A stretch of DNA of 64,000 nucleotides. Origin: Erwinia_E haradaeae_H. GTDB taxonomy: Bacteria > Pseudomonadota > Gammaproteobacteria > Enterobacterales > Enterobacteriaceae. Made by a program: the position numbers and the translations under genes. The notes beneath the pieces are model-generated. The model ran no database searches, was not told where the DNA came from, and worked only from the letters and a program-made list of their open reading frames with translations. The DNA is taken from positions 186,001 to 250,000 of the forward strand of contig NZ_LR217705.1 in assembly GCF_900698885.1 (NCBI RefSeq), given 5' to 3'. This document shows positions 20,053 to 31,900 of this stretch, piece after piece. The number at the start of each line of letters is the position of its first letter. The first letter of the stretch is position 1.

Positions 20053-20405
20053 TTTTAGGTTGGATTAGTACATCTAATACTTTTAAAATTACTAATTGAT
20101 AATGATTTTGTCTAAAGAATTAGTGTTTTTTTATCATTGAAACACAGAAAGGAAATATAGTTAAAAAACTAAATTTTTATAGAAAAATATAAACAGAATA
20201 GTTATTATAGATAGAGAGTCAGGTTAAAGAATTAATTTAGTTAAAGTATAAATCTAGATTAAGTGAAATAAAAGGTTAGTTTTATCTAAAAATTTCTCAA
20301 TTATATTGATTGTCAATCTATTTCTTCAGGTTGAGATTTTTAATATTATCACCTGATAAGTAGTTATTTTTGAAGATTAATTTAGTAATATTTAGAGGGT
20401 TCTTT

Positions 20406-20453
20406 TAAAAAAGTATAAATCAACCGTCAAAAAAAGTATAAATCAACCGTCAA
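20406..20453. repeat. Two tandem copies of a 23-bp unit
   Basis: GTATAAATCAACCGTC preceded by an A-run occurs at 20413-20428 and again at 20436-20451, a 23-base period with no mismatch. It looks like a recent slippage duplication in non-coding DNA. Confidence 0.85.
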
Positions 20454-20938
20454 TAGATAGTTGAGTTCTATTATGTTCCGTAATAATAACTCATGCTAAC
20501 AAGCGTGCTAATTTAACCTGATACGTTGGATGATTATTACTGATGAATTACAAAAAAAAGTATTACTTCAATGATATCAATCAAGATAGGCAATGTGTTT
20601 AGTTTTTATTAGATATCCTCTATAAGGATTAAATGATGTTTACATAGGTATTTGATTTACAGAATTTCTAGAATAGTAATTTTTTCAGAAGGTTTGTAGC
20701 AAAATATAACAGAAGATCTCTTAGCAATAGAGTTATAACTGGCATAAGAATTATAACTAGCATATCAGTATGTCAATACCTTAATATTTTAGTGCGAAGT
20801 AGGAAGACATAACACAACTTATGTCGATGTCATATGGATTTTGTATTAGCATATATAAATTAGTTATTATTTTTTTAGATAGTTTTAGTCGTAGTCTTTT
20901 ATATTTTAAAGTGCTGAAAGTTTTTATTTGTTTTCATG

Positions 20939-20972
20939 ACAAGCATGCACTATATGTGCAGTACATGCTTGT
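20939..20972 (-). terminator. Stem-loop downstream of htpG
   Basis: ACAAGCATG (20939-20947) pairs with CATGCTTGT (20964-20972) around a 16-base loop, 47 bases past the htpG stop. The stem is strong for this DNA, but neither side has a real U-run, so it may protect the transcript end rather than terminate it. Confidence 0.4.
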
Positions 20973-21018
20973 GTTCTGTAAAGTGCTTTTGTATAAGAAT
21001 AATTATTTCTATTGATCT

Positions 21019-22920
21019 CTATTTATTGACAATAATTATATTTTCTGTTGATTTACTAGATGTCAAAAGCATACGATTAATTCTCTGGATAAACTGATTT
21101 GGATCTTCTAGTGTACCCGTTGCAGCAAACAGAGCTTGAGCTAAAAATAACTCAATCCACTCTACAAAATGTGTTTCATTTTGTGTTTTAGCTGCTTGTT
21201 TTACTAATGCATGTTCAGGGTTCATCTCGAATAGATATTTTACTGTTGGGGCATCTTGACCTGTAGAAGACAATAACTTTGCCATCTGGGTAGATATATC
21301 ATTCACGTCTGTTGTCACAATGGCCGGCGTATCAAATAAGCGGTGTGTGAGGCTAACACCTTTAACGCGATCACCAAGTAAGCTTTTTACCCGATTAATA
21401 AATGGTTCTAACGATTGCTCGGTTTGTTTTTGAGCTTCACTTGTTACATCGGCAAGCTTGTTTAATTCAGTGTCAGCTGTACTAACTGATTGGAATTTTT
21501 TCCCTTCAAATTCAGTAAGATGACTCATCATCCACTCATCGATTCGGTCAAAAAGTAGAAGCACTTCAATGGATTTTTTATGGAACATTTCAAGATAAGG
21601 GCTATTTTTTGCGGCAAGATAGCTGTCGGCGGCGATAAAATAAATTTTTTCCTGCTCTTTTTTCATTCGAGTGATATAATCATCTAATGATACAGTTTGC
21701 GCCGAACTTGGATGGACAGTAGAAGAAAAACGTAGTAGTTTAGAAATACTTACTGCATTGTTTCTATCTTCTGCCGGTCCTTCTTTAAGAACTCGCCCAA
21801 ATTGTTGCCAAAATGTTTGATATTTTTCTTTGTGATTTTTTGCCATCTCACTTAGCATTTGGAGAGAACGTTTAATTAGGGCTAAACGCAAGGTTTGTGT
21901 AATATGATTACTTTGTAAGATTTCGCGTGAAATATTTAATGGTAGATCATTAGAATCTATTATTCCTTTTATAAAGCGCAAGTAATTTGGCATAAACTGT
22001 TCGGCATCATCCATAATAAATACACGCTGCACGTATAGTTTTAGACCATGCTTATGATCACGATTCCACATATCCCATGGAGCTTGAGAGGGTATATATA
22101 AAAGGCTGGTGTATTCTTGTTTTCCTTCTACTCTGTTATGGCTCCAGATTAAGGGTTCGCTATTATCATGAGATAAATGTTTATAAAATTCTTTATATTC
22201 CTCATTTGTTATATCAGACTTATTGCGTGTCCATAGCGCTTGAGCTTTATTAATTTTCTCCCAGACAACAGTATCGTCATCTTTATGAGTTGTTTGAATT
22301 TCTACCGGTAAAGAAATATGTTCGGAATATTTACTAATAATACCCCGAAGATGCCATACATCCAGGAACATATCTTCTTCTTTACGTAGATGGAGAATAA
22401 TTTCAGTGCCTTGGTCAATTTTTTCAATATCAGACAGAGTATAATCACCCTCTCCGAAAGATTCCCATAATACCCCCATATTTTCAGAGGACTCTGCAGA
22501 ACGGGTGCGCACTGATACTTTGTCTGCTACAATAAATGCAGAATAAAAACCAACACCAAACTGACCAATTAACTGACTGTTTTTAGCATTATCTGATCCA
22601 AGTGATGCTATAAATGATTTAGTACCTGATTTTGCAATAGTACCTAAATTTTCAATAACTTCCTCTCGTCTCATTCCGATACCGTTATCACTAATAATAA
22701 GAATTCGTTTATCCTTGTTAACTTCTATCCTTACGCGCAGGTTACTACAATTCAGATCCGAATTAGATAGCGCCTTAAAGCGCAATTTTTCAGCAGCATC
22801 CGAAGCGTTAGATATTAATTCACGTAAAAAAATTTCTTTGTTTGAATACATGGAATGTATCATTAATTTTAATAATTGTTTGACTTCTGATTGAAAGCTA
22901 AGAGTTTCTTGTTTGTTCAT
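21019..22920 (-). CDS. htpG: Chaperone HtpG (Hsp90 family)
   Basis: ATP-driven chaperone for late folding and remodelling. It has 633 residues (E. coli 624). The N-terminal GHKL ATPase domain has RELISNASDAAEKLRF, DNGIGM and GQFGVGFYSAF. The middle domain has the catalytic-loop arginine in LPLNISREILQ, and the C-terminal dimerisation domain ends after the FEMNPEHALV helix. A GAGG lies 11 bases before the ATG. Upstream only a TATAAT (minus strand, 22982-22987) is visible and no heat-shock sigma-32 consensus, so heat control may be lost. It converges with dnaX. Confidence 0.96.
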   Translation of the reverse strand: MNKQETLSFQSEVKQLLKLMIHSMYSNKEIFLRELISNASDAAEKLRFKALSNSDLNCSNLRVRIEVNKDKRILIISDNGIGMRREEVIENLGTIAKSGTKSFIASLGSDNAKNSQLIGQFGVGFYSAFIVADKVSVRTRSAESSENMGVLWESFGEGDYTLSDIEKIDQGTEIILHLRKEEDMFLDVWHLRGIISKYSEHISLPVEIQTTHKDDDTVVWEKINKAQALWTRNKSDITNEEYKEFYKHLSHDNSEPLIWSHNRVEGKQEYTSLLYIPSQAPWDMWNRDHKHGLKLYVQRVFIMDDAEQFMPNYLRFIKGIIDSNDLPLNISREILQSNHITQTLRLALIKRSLQMLSEMAKNHKEKYQTFWQQFGRVLKEGPAEDRNNAVSISKLLRFSSTVHPSSAQTVSLDDYITRMKKEQEKIYFIAADSYLAAKNSPYLEMFHKKSIEVLLLFDRIDEWMMSHLTEFEGKKFQSVSTADTELNKLADVTSEAQKQTEQSLEPFINRVKSLLGDRVKGVSLTHRLFDTPAIVTTDVNDISTQMAKLLSSTGQDAPTVKYLFEMNPEHALVKQAAKTQNETHFVEWIELFLAQALFAATGTLEDPNQFIQRINRMLLTSSKSTENIIIVNK

Positions 22921-23882
22921 AATTCTGTCTACCTCATAGTAGTTATAATTTTTTAAGCATTATTTTAAAAATACAAAACTCATTATAATTCTCTAAAGTT
23001 ATATATTAAGATAATAAAAAGTTAATAATATTCTTATTTAGAAAGGGTTTAGATTCTAAATATTTTTAGAAGACATGATAGAATTACATTACTAAGTGAC
23101 TGAGTTTGAAATGTTCCTTTCTAGTTTTATTCTTTCTAGTTTTATTATTTATTTCTAATTTATTATTAATGTAATTCTTTAAATTATATTCATTCATAGT
23201 AGCATGGAAAAAGAATAATTTTTCTTTAACGTATTGAATATAGTACATTTTATTTCTGAATGATCTAAAGCGTACGCAAGCAAGTTACTATTATGAATAT
23301 GGTGATTTTTTGTATAATTTAGACATAATGAGATATATCACACCATATCCGTATAATAGTCATTAATTATAAAGCTATTGAGTACTATAGGTTGCATATC
23401 ATATTATAAATACTCCCCCATTTTTTAATCATGTATTGATATCTACTACAAGAGCAAGCATAATGAATTTATTTTCTTGGATATAATATATTTGCAATTA
23501 ATATGAGGTTGTTTTCCTCATTTATTTCTCAGTAACTAATGTTATAGTATTTTTTGATAAATTTCGTGACTACATTTAATCAGAGTCTATGATATGTTTA
23601 GTGTGCTTTTCATTGCCAAATGCTTGCATATAACGTTATAGAAATTTTTAGTAATTTTGATTAATCATTATAATATTTTATAGGTAGATATGAATAATAA
23701 AATTGCAATACTCATAACGTTGTGACGATAAGAAAACTCCTCTTAAATGGATATCGCTAGTAAATTTTAGATATTGAATGCTCTAACTGCTATCATTATG
23801 GTTTTTTGCTGAAATAATCAATATGATATTGTGCCATTTATTTTATTTTTATCTGAAGATAGATAATGAATATATTATGTTT
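22921..23882. other. Gap between htpG and tdk
   Basis: AT-rich, no gene recognised. It contains an exact tandem duplication of a 15-bp unit at 23117-23146 and a TATAAT for htpG on the minus strand at 22982-22987. Confidence 0.55.
23117..23146. repeat. Two exact tandem copies of a 15-bp unit
   Basis: CTTTCTAGTTTTATT occurs at 23117-23131 and 23132-23146 without mismatch, in non-coding DNA. Confidence 0.85.
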
Positions 23883-24536
23883 CTATGGGGGGTTTTGTTT
23901 TTTTATTGTTTTTCCTATTATTTTCTTTATTTTATTTTTTTTAAAATCTTTTATTAACGTGATTTTTAAAGCCTGAAAGTAATGTTTGCGGCATACAGAA
24001 ATATATTTTTCATTTCCTCCTATTTGTATTTGGTTTCCTAGAGTAACAGGTTTTCCAGTAGAATCAATACGTAAGACCATCCCCGCCTTTCTTCCGCAGT
24101 GACAAATTGTTTTTAATTCAATCAACTTATCTGACCATGCTAATAAATATTGACTACCAGAAAATAACTCACCACGGAAATCGGTACGTAAGCCATAACA
24201 AAGTACTGGGATCTCTAATTTATCTACAACCTCAGACAAGTCTTGAACTTGTCTTCGTGTCAAAAATTGACTTTCATCAACTAAAACACAGTGCACTGTT
24301 TTATGATTTTGTTCTCTTTTAATTTCTTGAAAAAATTTCGTTTTAAAATGAAATAACATAGCAGAAGATGAAATCCCAATGCGTGAGCTGACTTTGGCCA
24401 CATGAAAACGATTATCGATTTTTGCAGTATAGATTAAGGTTCTCATGCCTCTTTCATTATAATTGTAAGAGGATTGCAATAATGCTGTTGATTTTCCAGC
24501 ATTCATTGCTGAGTAATAAAAATAGAGTTGTGCCAT
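23883..24536 (-). CDS. tdk: Thymidine kinase
   Basis: Phosphorylates thymidine to dTMP, salvaging host or recycled thymidine. It has 217 residues (E. coli 205). The P-loop is SAMNAGKSTALLQ near residue 9. The metal-binding segment reads VDESQFL where E. coli has DECQ. The zinc ribbon is complete (TICHCGRK and SVCRKHY). The final 30 residues are a divergent lysine- and isoleucine-rich extension, probably drift after loss of the original stop. AGGAG lies 8-9 bases before the ATG. It is divergent to hns, as in E. coli. Confidence 0.95.
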   Translation of the reverse strand: MAQLYFYYSAMNAGKSTALLQSSYNYNERGMRTLIYTAKIDNRFHVAKVSSRIGISSSAMLFHFKTKFFQEIKREQNHKTVHCVLVDESQFLTRRQVQDLSEVVDKLEIPVLCYGLRTDFRGELFSGSQYLLAWSDKLIELKTICHCGRKAGMVLRIDSTGKPVTLGNQIQIGGNEKYISVCRKHYFQALKITLIKDFKKNKIKKIIGKTIKKQNPP

Positions 24537-26434
24537 CCGCTTTTCTCCTAGGTATAATACAGATTATGAAGTGGAATAGCATTATTATGGTTTTCATATA
24601 TATATTTTATATATAAATTAAAATTTATAGTGTACAAGATTTCATTAAATGAAATAAAGACTTCACACATTTTCTTTAATATCTAATAGTATTAGTATAT
24701 TTATACTGAAGATAGTAAATTTTAATTTACTCATACAACAAATTTAATTTGTATTTATTATAATCTCACTATATAAAAATACATTTTATGCTAAAGATTT
24801 TGAGAAAAGTATAATTATTGAAGAGTATGGTGTGTTAATAACTTTAAATTGTATAGAATGTATTTAACTAAATATTATATAGATAAAATTAAAAGTTCTG
24901 TAAACCTTAAATAATTAGAATATATTAAGAATAATTATTTAGGCAGAAAATTTAATCACAATATTATAAAAATAAAATGTTATCTTGAGTTTAGCAGTTT
25001 ACTGAATCCAACAAATATATAATAAAATTTATATATACTCATTTAATAAATTCCATCAAATTTTTTAAAACTTTGATTCAGGGGTAAAGATATCATTTTT
25101 GATTTATACCTGCAGTTTGAACTAGTATATACATGTATTACTCAGATTCTAAATTTTAATTAAGTTTATATTATTTTTATGATTTTTATTAAATATTTAA
25201 ATAACTCTTAAAATAAACTTTTAAAATGCATATTAATATTTGTAGTATTTTTTATAAAAAATATTTAGATGGTAATTTTATCATCTAAATCTTATTTGAA
25301 AAGCGATATCAACAGTGCATGAGTTAATAAGTTTTTAGTATCAATGCGTGTATATAATACTGAGCATTATGTATCTATAGATCTTGAATAAATTATTAAA
25401 GATAATGAAAATTAAAGAATTTTCTTTTAGTACATATTCATTATTTTTACATATACTTATATAGAGTTTAGTCTATTTGTTTAGTCTATTTTAGTTAATA
25501 TTATATATTTCACTGATTTTATTATAATCAATCTGACTATAGTAAGGATGCTGATTATGATCAGATCATAGTTTATTGAGCTGGTAGTAGTCTGGTGGTA
25601 TTTATATTATTTAATATAAAGTCATTATTCACGCTATATTAAGTTTGAATTATTACCTTTATCTGTTTGTATTTTGTATTTTATATTTTTGGAGAATATA
25701 ACATATAAATTATTTTAATATATCATTAAGTATTTATATAGACTAAACTTATATCGTTTGCCGATGAATATTTTGTATATATTAATTTATGGATAGTTTA
25801 AAATACACTGAGCAATATACTTATTTAGTAAGTCTTGCAGAGGATCTTTAAATATATTGTGACATAGCTTTATTGCTATAGTTCTGTTATTTATGTGAAA
25901 TAAATAACATAAAGTAAAAATTCTTATGAACTACTTTGCATAGAGAATCTCTGTACAGAGTAAAATTAAATATTTTTTCTTTTAAATTTTTTCATTATAT
26001 TTTTAATAAATCATAATAATTTAATTATTAATAAATTATTTTAAGATAGTATATCAGATATAGGTATTTTATAATCAAGTAGTATTTTACTACTTTACAC
26101 TGAGTATAGCAGTATTTACTGCAGCGCTGATATATAATAGGTATAGTTCAAATAATTATGTAAATTGTGATATTTGAGATTGTGACTCATCAATAAAAAA
26201 TTTGACATCAATTCTTTTTATTTCTACAACTAGATTTTACATACTAAATTAAAGTATCCTGTTTATTGCAAATAGCATATATTTATGGCTGATCTATTTA
26301 GAATATTTGAGCTTTCGTTAACTTTTTAGATTTAAATATATTTAAGAAATTAACTATTGCAGTTCTTGATAAGCATCACTATTATTATATTATGCAGTAC
26401 TAGCCCAATAAATATAATTTAGAGAATTCAAACT
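24537..26434. other. 1.9 kb gap between divergent tdk and hns
   Basis: No gene recognised. Very AT-rich (runs such as ATATATATATTTTATATATAAAT around 24590). The flanking order tdk-hns is ancestral, so this interval either swelled or is the residue of lost genes. A candidate hns promoter is listed separately. Confidence 0.55.
26366..26393 (+). promoter_or_regulatory. Candidate sigma-70 promoter for hns
   Basis: TTGATA at 26366-26371 and TATTAT at 26388-26393 are separated by 16 bases, giving a leader of about 35 bases before hns. Short AT-rich boxes are common by chance here. Confidence 0.35.
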
Positions 26435-26842
26435 ATGAGTGCGGCCCTTAAGATTCTGAATAATATTCGCACGTTACGTGCACAAACAAGAGAATGTAAT
26501 TTAGACATTCTAGAAGAGATGCTGATTAAATTTGAAACTGTAGTAAATGAGCGTCGTACAGAAGAAAGACAGGCGCAGGCAGAAGTAGAGGCACGTTACC
26601 GTAAACTTCAGAAATACCGTGATATGCTCATAACTGATGGTATCGATCCTAATGAATTATTGATAAAATCGATTAAAATAAGGTCGACAGCTCAGTCTAA
26701 ACGCTTAGCGCGCCCTGCAAAATATTTTTATACTGATAAGAATGGAGAAAATAAAACATGGACTGGACAAGGCAGAACTCCAGCAGTGATTAGAATTGCT
26801 ATAGACGAACAAAATAAAAAATTGGAAGATTTTTTACTTTAA
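26435..26842 (+). CDS. hns: Nucleoid-associated protein H-NS
   Basis: Binds and bridges AT-rich DNA, silencing genes and shaping the nucleoid. It has 135 residues, about the E. coli length. The N-terminal dimerisation helices start MSAALKILNNIRTLRAQ, the second oligomerisation region follows (to about residue 80), and the C-terminal DNA-binding domain holds TWTGQGRTPAVI. The AT-hook-like Gln112-Gly113-Arg114 that enters the minor groove is exactly conserved. The protein is well preserved although the whole genome is AT-rich, so it cannot discriminate foreign DNA by composition in the usual way. Confidence 0.96.
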   Translation: MSAALKILNNIRTLRAQTRECNLDILEEMLIKFETVVNERRTEERQAQAEVEARYRKLQKYRDMLITDGIDPNELLIKSIKIRSTAQSKRLARPAKYFYTDKNGENKTWTGQGRTPAVIRIAIDEQNKKLEDFLL

Positions 26843-28901
26843 GTTAACTGGTTTAGAGTTATAATAAGTGATAATTTGTGAATTTTTAGAAAATTTCATA
26901 AGATTACATCTTATTTATAGCACTGTAATTTATGAAAATATGAGATTATTGATTATAAAAGTTTTTATAAAAAAATGATATAATTATCTTATTTTTCTTT
27001 AATGCTCAAAAGCAAGAAAAATATTTAAGAAACAAGAAAAGATTTATGTGTATCTTTCCAGTGAACTATTTTATGAGTTAGTTTTTATCGTTTATTTATC
27101 TTCGTAGCTAGATTAGAATTTAACCGCATTCTTTCTCCAGGGACATATTACATGAATGGTTATATATCTGGTGAAATAGAAGAATTTTAATTAATGAATT
27201 CAAAATTATTTTAGTATTGCATATATAAATATAAAAATTGTATGATCAAAAAATCATTATTAATAGTGGTATTAATGCACTAATAATAATTAGTTTAGTA
27301 ATAGGTTTATTTTTATTGTTGTTGTTTTTAATGTTTTCTATTTTGATGATAGAATCTGTAGTTAATATTCCACTATACAGTACTGCAGAGTATTGTGCTG
27401 TATAGTGCTAATTAGATAAGATCTCATCGGAAGTTGTAGAATTACAAGATATCATCATTAATATCATAAGTATATTCATAAATTTTACAGTTTATTACAG
27501 TTTATTTCGTATAGATTAGATGTTATATTTTGTGTTGCATTATATTTGTGGCTATAGAAGGTCTCATAAATACAACGCAAGCAATATAATATAAGAACAA
27601 TATAAGCATTGGAACTAGATAAAATAACAATTAGATCAAATAACAACTATACCCTATATGGAAAATATATTTCGTTTAAAATAGTATTAATTATTATTCT
27701 AAGTATTTTAAATTCCTCAAGCAATTTATCAGATATTAAGAGATGATATAGTGATCTGAGCAAGATGTCACTTTATTTTTAATATTAACATCTTCTTTTA
27801 TTCGTGTTTAGATTTTAACTCCTTAACTAGCTTGATCCTCGATCTGCAATGACGCTGTACAGGAATATACATCCCATCCATATATAATATAAGTATTTAA
27901 TACTATTGATCGGTCAATATTGGTTGTACTAGAAATACAATTTTATGTAATGACATTAATCTTAAGATTATAGATTTAATCTAAAGGAGTTACATAAGTA
28001 TTGAGCTAATCTGAGATTTTAAGCGTCTCTTCTCGATGAGGCATAAACGAGATGATAGTAATATATAAAATATTATATCTACATATAAAATCATACAGAA
28101 ATTATATGAATTATCTAAAAATTAGATATAATACAACCTAATGAATGCATATATCATTTAAGGTAAACATAGTATCTTGTTTATGATTACTAGTTTGTTT
28201 TTATCTAGAGATTTATGCAGATATTCAAAAGGTTACTCGAGCGATATTGTTGTAGTTATAATTTCTGCTCATAAAAAGATATAGTATACTGACAAAATAA
28301 GTTGAGATTTATTATATAAATATAACAGTTATAGATTGGCGTAATGATCTTTTTAACTAAACACAAATACCTTATTTAGGTAAATTAAAATTATTTTTAT
28401 CAGTTATTTAGAAATGTTATATCATGGATATACAAGTGACTGAGATAATACAGTATAAATTTATACTTTTATCTAGAACATCTAGAACAGTGCTTTCCTA
28501 AAAATCTATAAGATATATAGCTTCATATAGAATTGATATCAGATACGAATGATTAATATTGGTTAGAAAGCTTGACCGATATTTTATATTAAGAACAGTA
28601 TTATAAGGTATGATGGTCTTTAAGAAAATATGAGCTTATTGATGAATTTCGAGATTACAGGTAGATTATATAAAATTACAGATAGATGATGTATTTAAGA
28701 TTGGTTAAGCTATTCGAGCGTTTGTGTCTAAGGCTCACTTCTCTATGTATCATATAATAGGTTACTGAATATTATTAACCCCTTCTCTGGCGACATCCAT
28801 CAGATTAATAGTTAAATAAAACTGGGTTATCTGTATCCTTATTTAAAGTAAGATTCTATCTGTCGCTTTATTAATCATGTAATAATAATGAGTAAGTTAT
28901 G
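26843..28901. other. 2.1 kb gap between hns and rne
   Basis: No gene recognised. Visible items are an imperfect 16-bp tandem duplication (27616-27647), a GC-richer patch at about 27825-27880, a 14-bp palindrome TAATCTTAAGATTA at 27957-27970, and an AAGGAG at 27983-27988 with no reading frame after it. In E. coli rne has a long regulatory 5' leader; no matching stem-loop could be identified. Confidence 0.5.
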
Positions 28902-31900
28902 ATGAAAAGAATGCTGATAAACGCCACGCAGCAAGAAGAGTTGCGTGTTGCACTTGTCGATGGACAGTGCCTATATGATCTAGATATTGAGACCCCGGGA
29001 TATGAACAAAAAAAGGCTAATATCTATAAAGGTAAGATTACTCGCGTTGAACCTAGTCTGGAAGCTGCATTTGTTGACTATGGGGCAGATAAACACGGTT
29101 TTTTATCTCTTAAGGAGATTTCTTGTGAATATTTTTTAGAAAATGATAATAGTCACGGTCGTCCTAATATTAAAGATCTTTTACGTGAAGGACAAGAAGT
29201 TATTGTGCAAATTGATAAAGAAGAGCGTGGTAATAAAGGGGCGGCCCTTACTACATTTATTAGTTTAGCTGGAACATATTTAGTATTAATGCCTAACAAC
29301 CCTCGTGCTGGTGGTATTTCTCGACGGATTGAAGGTGATGATAGAATCGAGCTGAAGGCTACTTTATCTTTACTGAAGCTTCCCGATGGTATGGGTTTAA
29401 TTGCGCGTACTGCTGGGGTCGGTAAATCTGTTGAAGCATTGCAATGGGACCTGGGTTTTCGGATTAAACACTGGGAGGCAATTAAGAAGATAGCAGGTAG
29501 TCGGCCAGCGCCATTTCTAATTCACCAGGAGAGTAATGTTATTGTGCGCGCTTTCCGTGATTATTTGCGACAAGATATTGGTGAAATTTTAATAGACAAC
29601 CCCCAGGTATTAGATTTAGCTCGTCAGCATATCGCGGCACTCGGTCGTCCAGATTTTACTAGCAAAATTAAACTATATACAGGTGAAATTCCATTATTTA
29701 GTCATTACCAAATTGAGTCACAGATTGAATCAGCTTTTCAACGTGAAGTTCGCCTACCATCCGGTGGTTCTATTGTTATTGACAGCACTGAGGCTCTTAC
29801 TGCCATAGATATCAACTCTGCTCGGGCTACCCGAGGTGTTGATATTGAGGAAACGGCATTCAACACAAACCTAGAAGCAGTAAATGAGATTGCTCGTCAG
29901 CTACGGCTACGTGATCTGGGAGGTTTAATTGTAATTGATTTTATTGATATGGGGCCAGTACGTCACCAAAGAGCCGTAGAACATCGACTTCGTGAAGAAG
30001 TTCGCCAAGATCGAGCTCGTATTCAAATGAGTCATATTTCACGTTTTGGATTATTAGAAATGTCACGTCAGCGTCTGAGCTCGTCACTTGGTGAGTCTAG
30101 CCATCACGTATGTCCTCGCTGTAGCGGTACAGGGACCATTCGTGATAATGAGTCATTATCATTATCTATCTTACGATTAATAGAAGAGGAAGTATTAAAA
30201 GAAAATACAAAAGAAGTACATGCTATTGTTCCAGTGCAGGTTGCTTCATATTTACTAAATGAAAAACGTGATGCTGTAAGCGCTATTGAAAAGCGTCCCG
30301 GTGGTGTACGTGCAATTATCGTTCCAAATAATAATATGCAAACTCCTCATTATTCTGTTTTGCGTATACGTAGCGGAGAAGAAACGCAAACTTTAAGTTA
30401 TCATCTTTCAAAACTTCATCAAGATGAGATGGGGGTTTTTATAGATTCTACGCAGACTGAGCGTAAACGTCCAGAGACGCCAGCTATCACTACTGTTGTA
30501 ATTCCAGGCTCCTCACTGACATCACATAGACTTGATAATTCAATAAGAGAATCGAATGTTTCTATTGAAACATCTGGATATACTTGCATAAGGAAACCTA
30601 GCTTAGTGAGTCGTCTTATAACAGAATGGAAAAAATTATTTTTTGCAACAGAGAAATTTAATAAACAATCAGAGAATACTCTAGCCTCTGAAAAGATTGT
30701 CAAACCATCCTCGCTTGCTACCAGTCATCCACAGGATCCTGGTCAAAATTATGATTTTGTTGATCATTCTCATAAGAATATCAATTCTAATAACCATCGA
30801 TGCCATGATCGTAATCATAGCCTCAGCCGAAATGAACGCGATATTAGGGGGGTGCGAAATGATTACCGAAATCGTCGCTATACGCATCAGATGTCTCATC
30901 ATAATAAGCCAATTTCTTCAGAAGCGTCTGAAGTTAGCGCACAGACTCAATCGAGACAGTCTCGTTATCGTCGTCGTTTAGATTCTAAACAGTTAGATCA
31001 TGCTTTAATAGGGCGACATGAACAACGTGTTGAGTCGATCATCCCAGTGGCTGATAAGATAGAAAAACAGACTGATGGCTCCTCAATGGCATCAAGTCAT
31101 CATACCTTATATGAACTAAAAAAAATAAAAAAAGATTTTAAAAGTCCTGATGGCATGATGGATTCCATTACTCAATCAAAAGAAACTAACTTATCTGAAA
31201 TAGTTCCTATTTTAGAACCTAACAAAATCGCATTGGATTTATCTGAAAATGATAATAGAAGTAATTGTCCCACCGCTCGTCGACCACGCAGGTCAATGAG
31301 AAATTCGCGTTTTAGTAGTTATCGTCGTCGTCGATACTCTGATGAGTATGATGGAAGACATTCATCAATGCCATTAATGCATGCCATGGCATCACTTGAG
31401 CTTGCATTGGGTAAGATTTGGATTGTACATCCAATGATACCACTTAAAACTTATAAATCAAATTATCGTAATATGCCTTCTAGTGACATAGAAGCAATCA
31501 ATGCGCAAAGTAAGTTAGTCTTCGAAGGTCAATTTGACTCTACGACGATCAATGAAGATGCTACAGGTGTCTTAAAAAGCGCCAAAAATGATTTTACTGT
31601 AGTATCTAAACCAGGAGTAAGTGGTGATGCTAAAAGAATTGTAGCCATAGAACCAAGAAATACAATAAAGAACGCTGTAGATCATCCATCTGTTAGTACT
31701 CATTCAATCAGAGTTATAGCTCAGAAAAAAAATACCTCCGATGATTGCACTCCAAGACAAAATAAGAATAAGGTTATTCATCAGTCTAATATTTTGATAG
31801 TACCTGGTCGTTATATAAATCACTCTTATGCACCGGTAACAAAAATTTCCATTACAGAGGTCTCAATATTAGATGATGAAACATCATTACTCTTTAGTCG

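Larger units (their letters stand above)
20053..21018. other. Gap between convergent dnaX and htpG
   Basis: No gene recognised; ybaB and recR, which follow dnaX in E. coli, are absent. It contains a 23-bp tandem duplication and a stem-loop near the htpG end, both listed separately. A 64-codon frame at 20821 is hydrophobic, overlaps the stem-loop and is not accepted. Confidence 0.6.

Noticed and set aside
20821..21015. 64-codon frame downstream of htpG
   Set aside because: Phe/Ile/Leu/Tyr-rich translation of AT-rich DNA, no ribosome-binding site, overlaps a stem-loop, no family resemblance.
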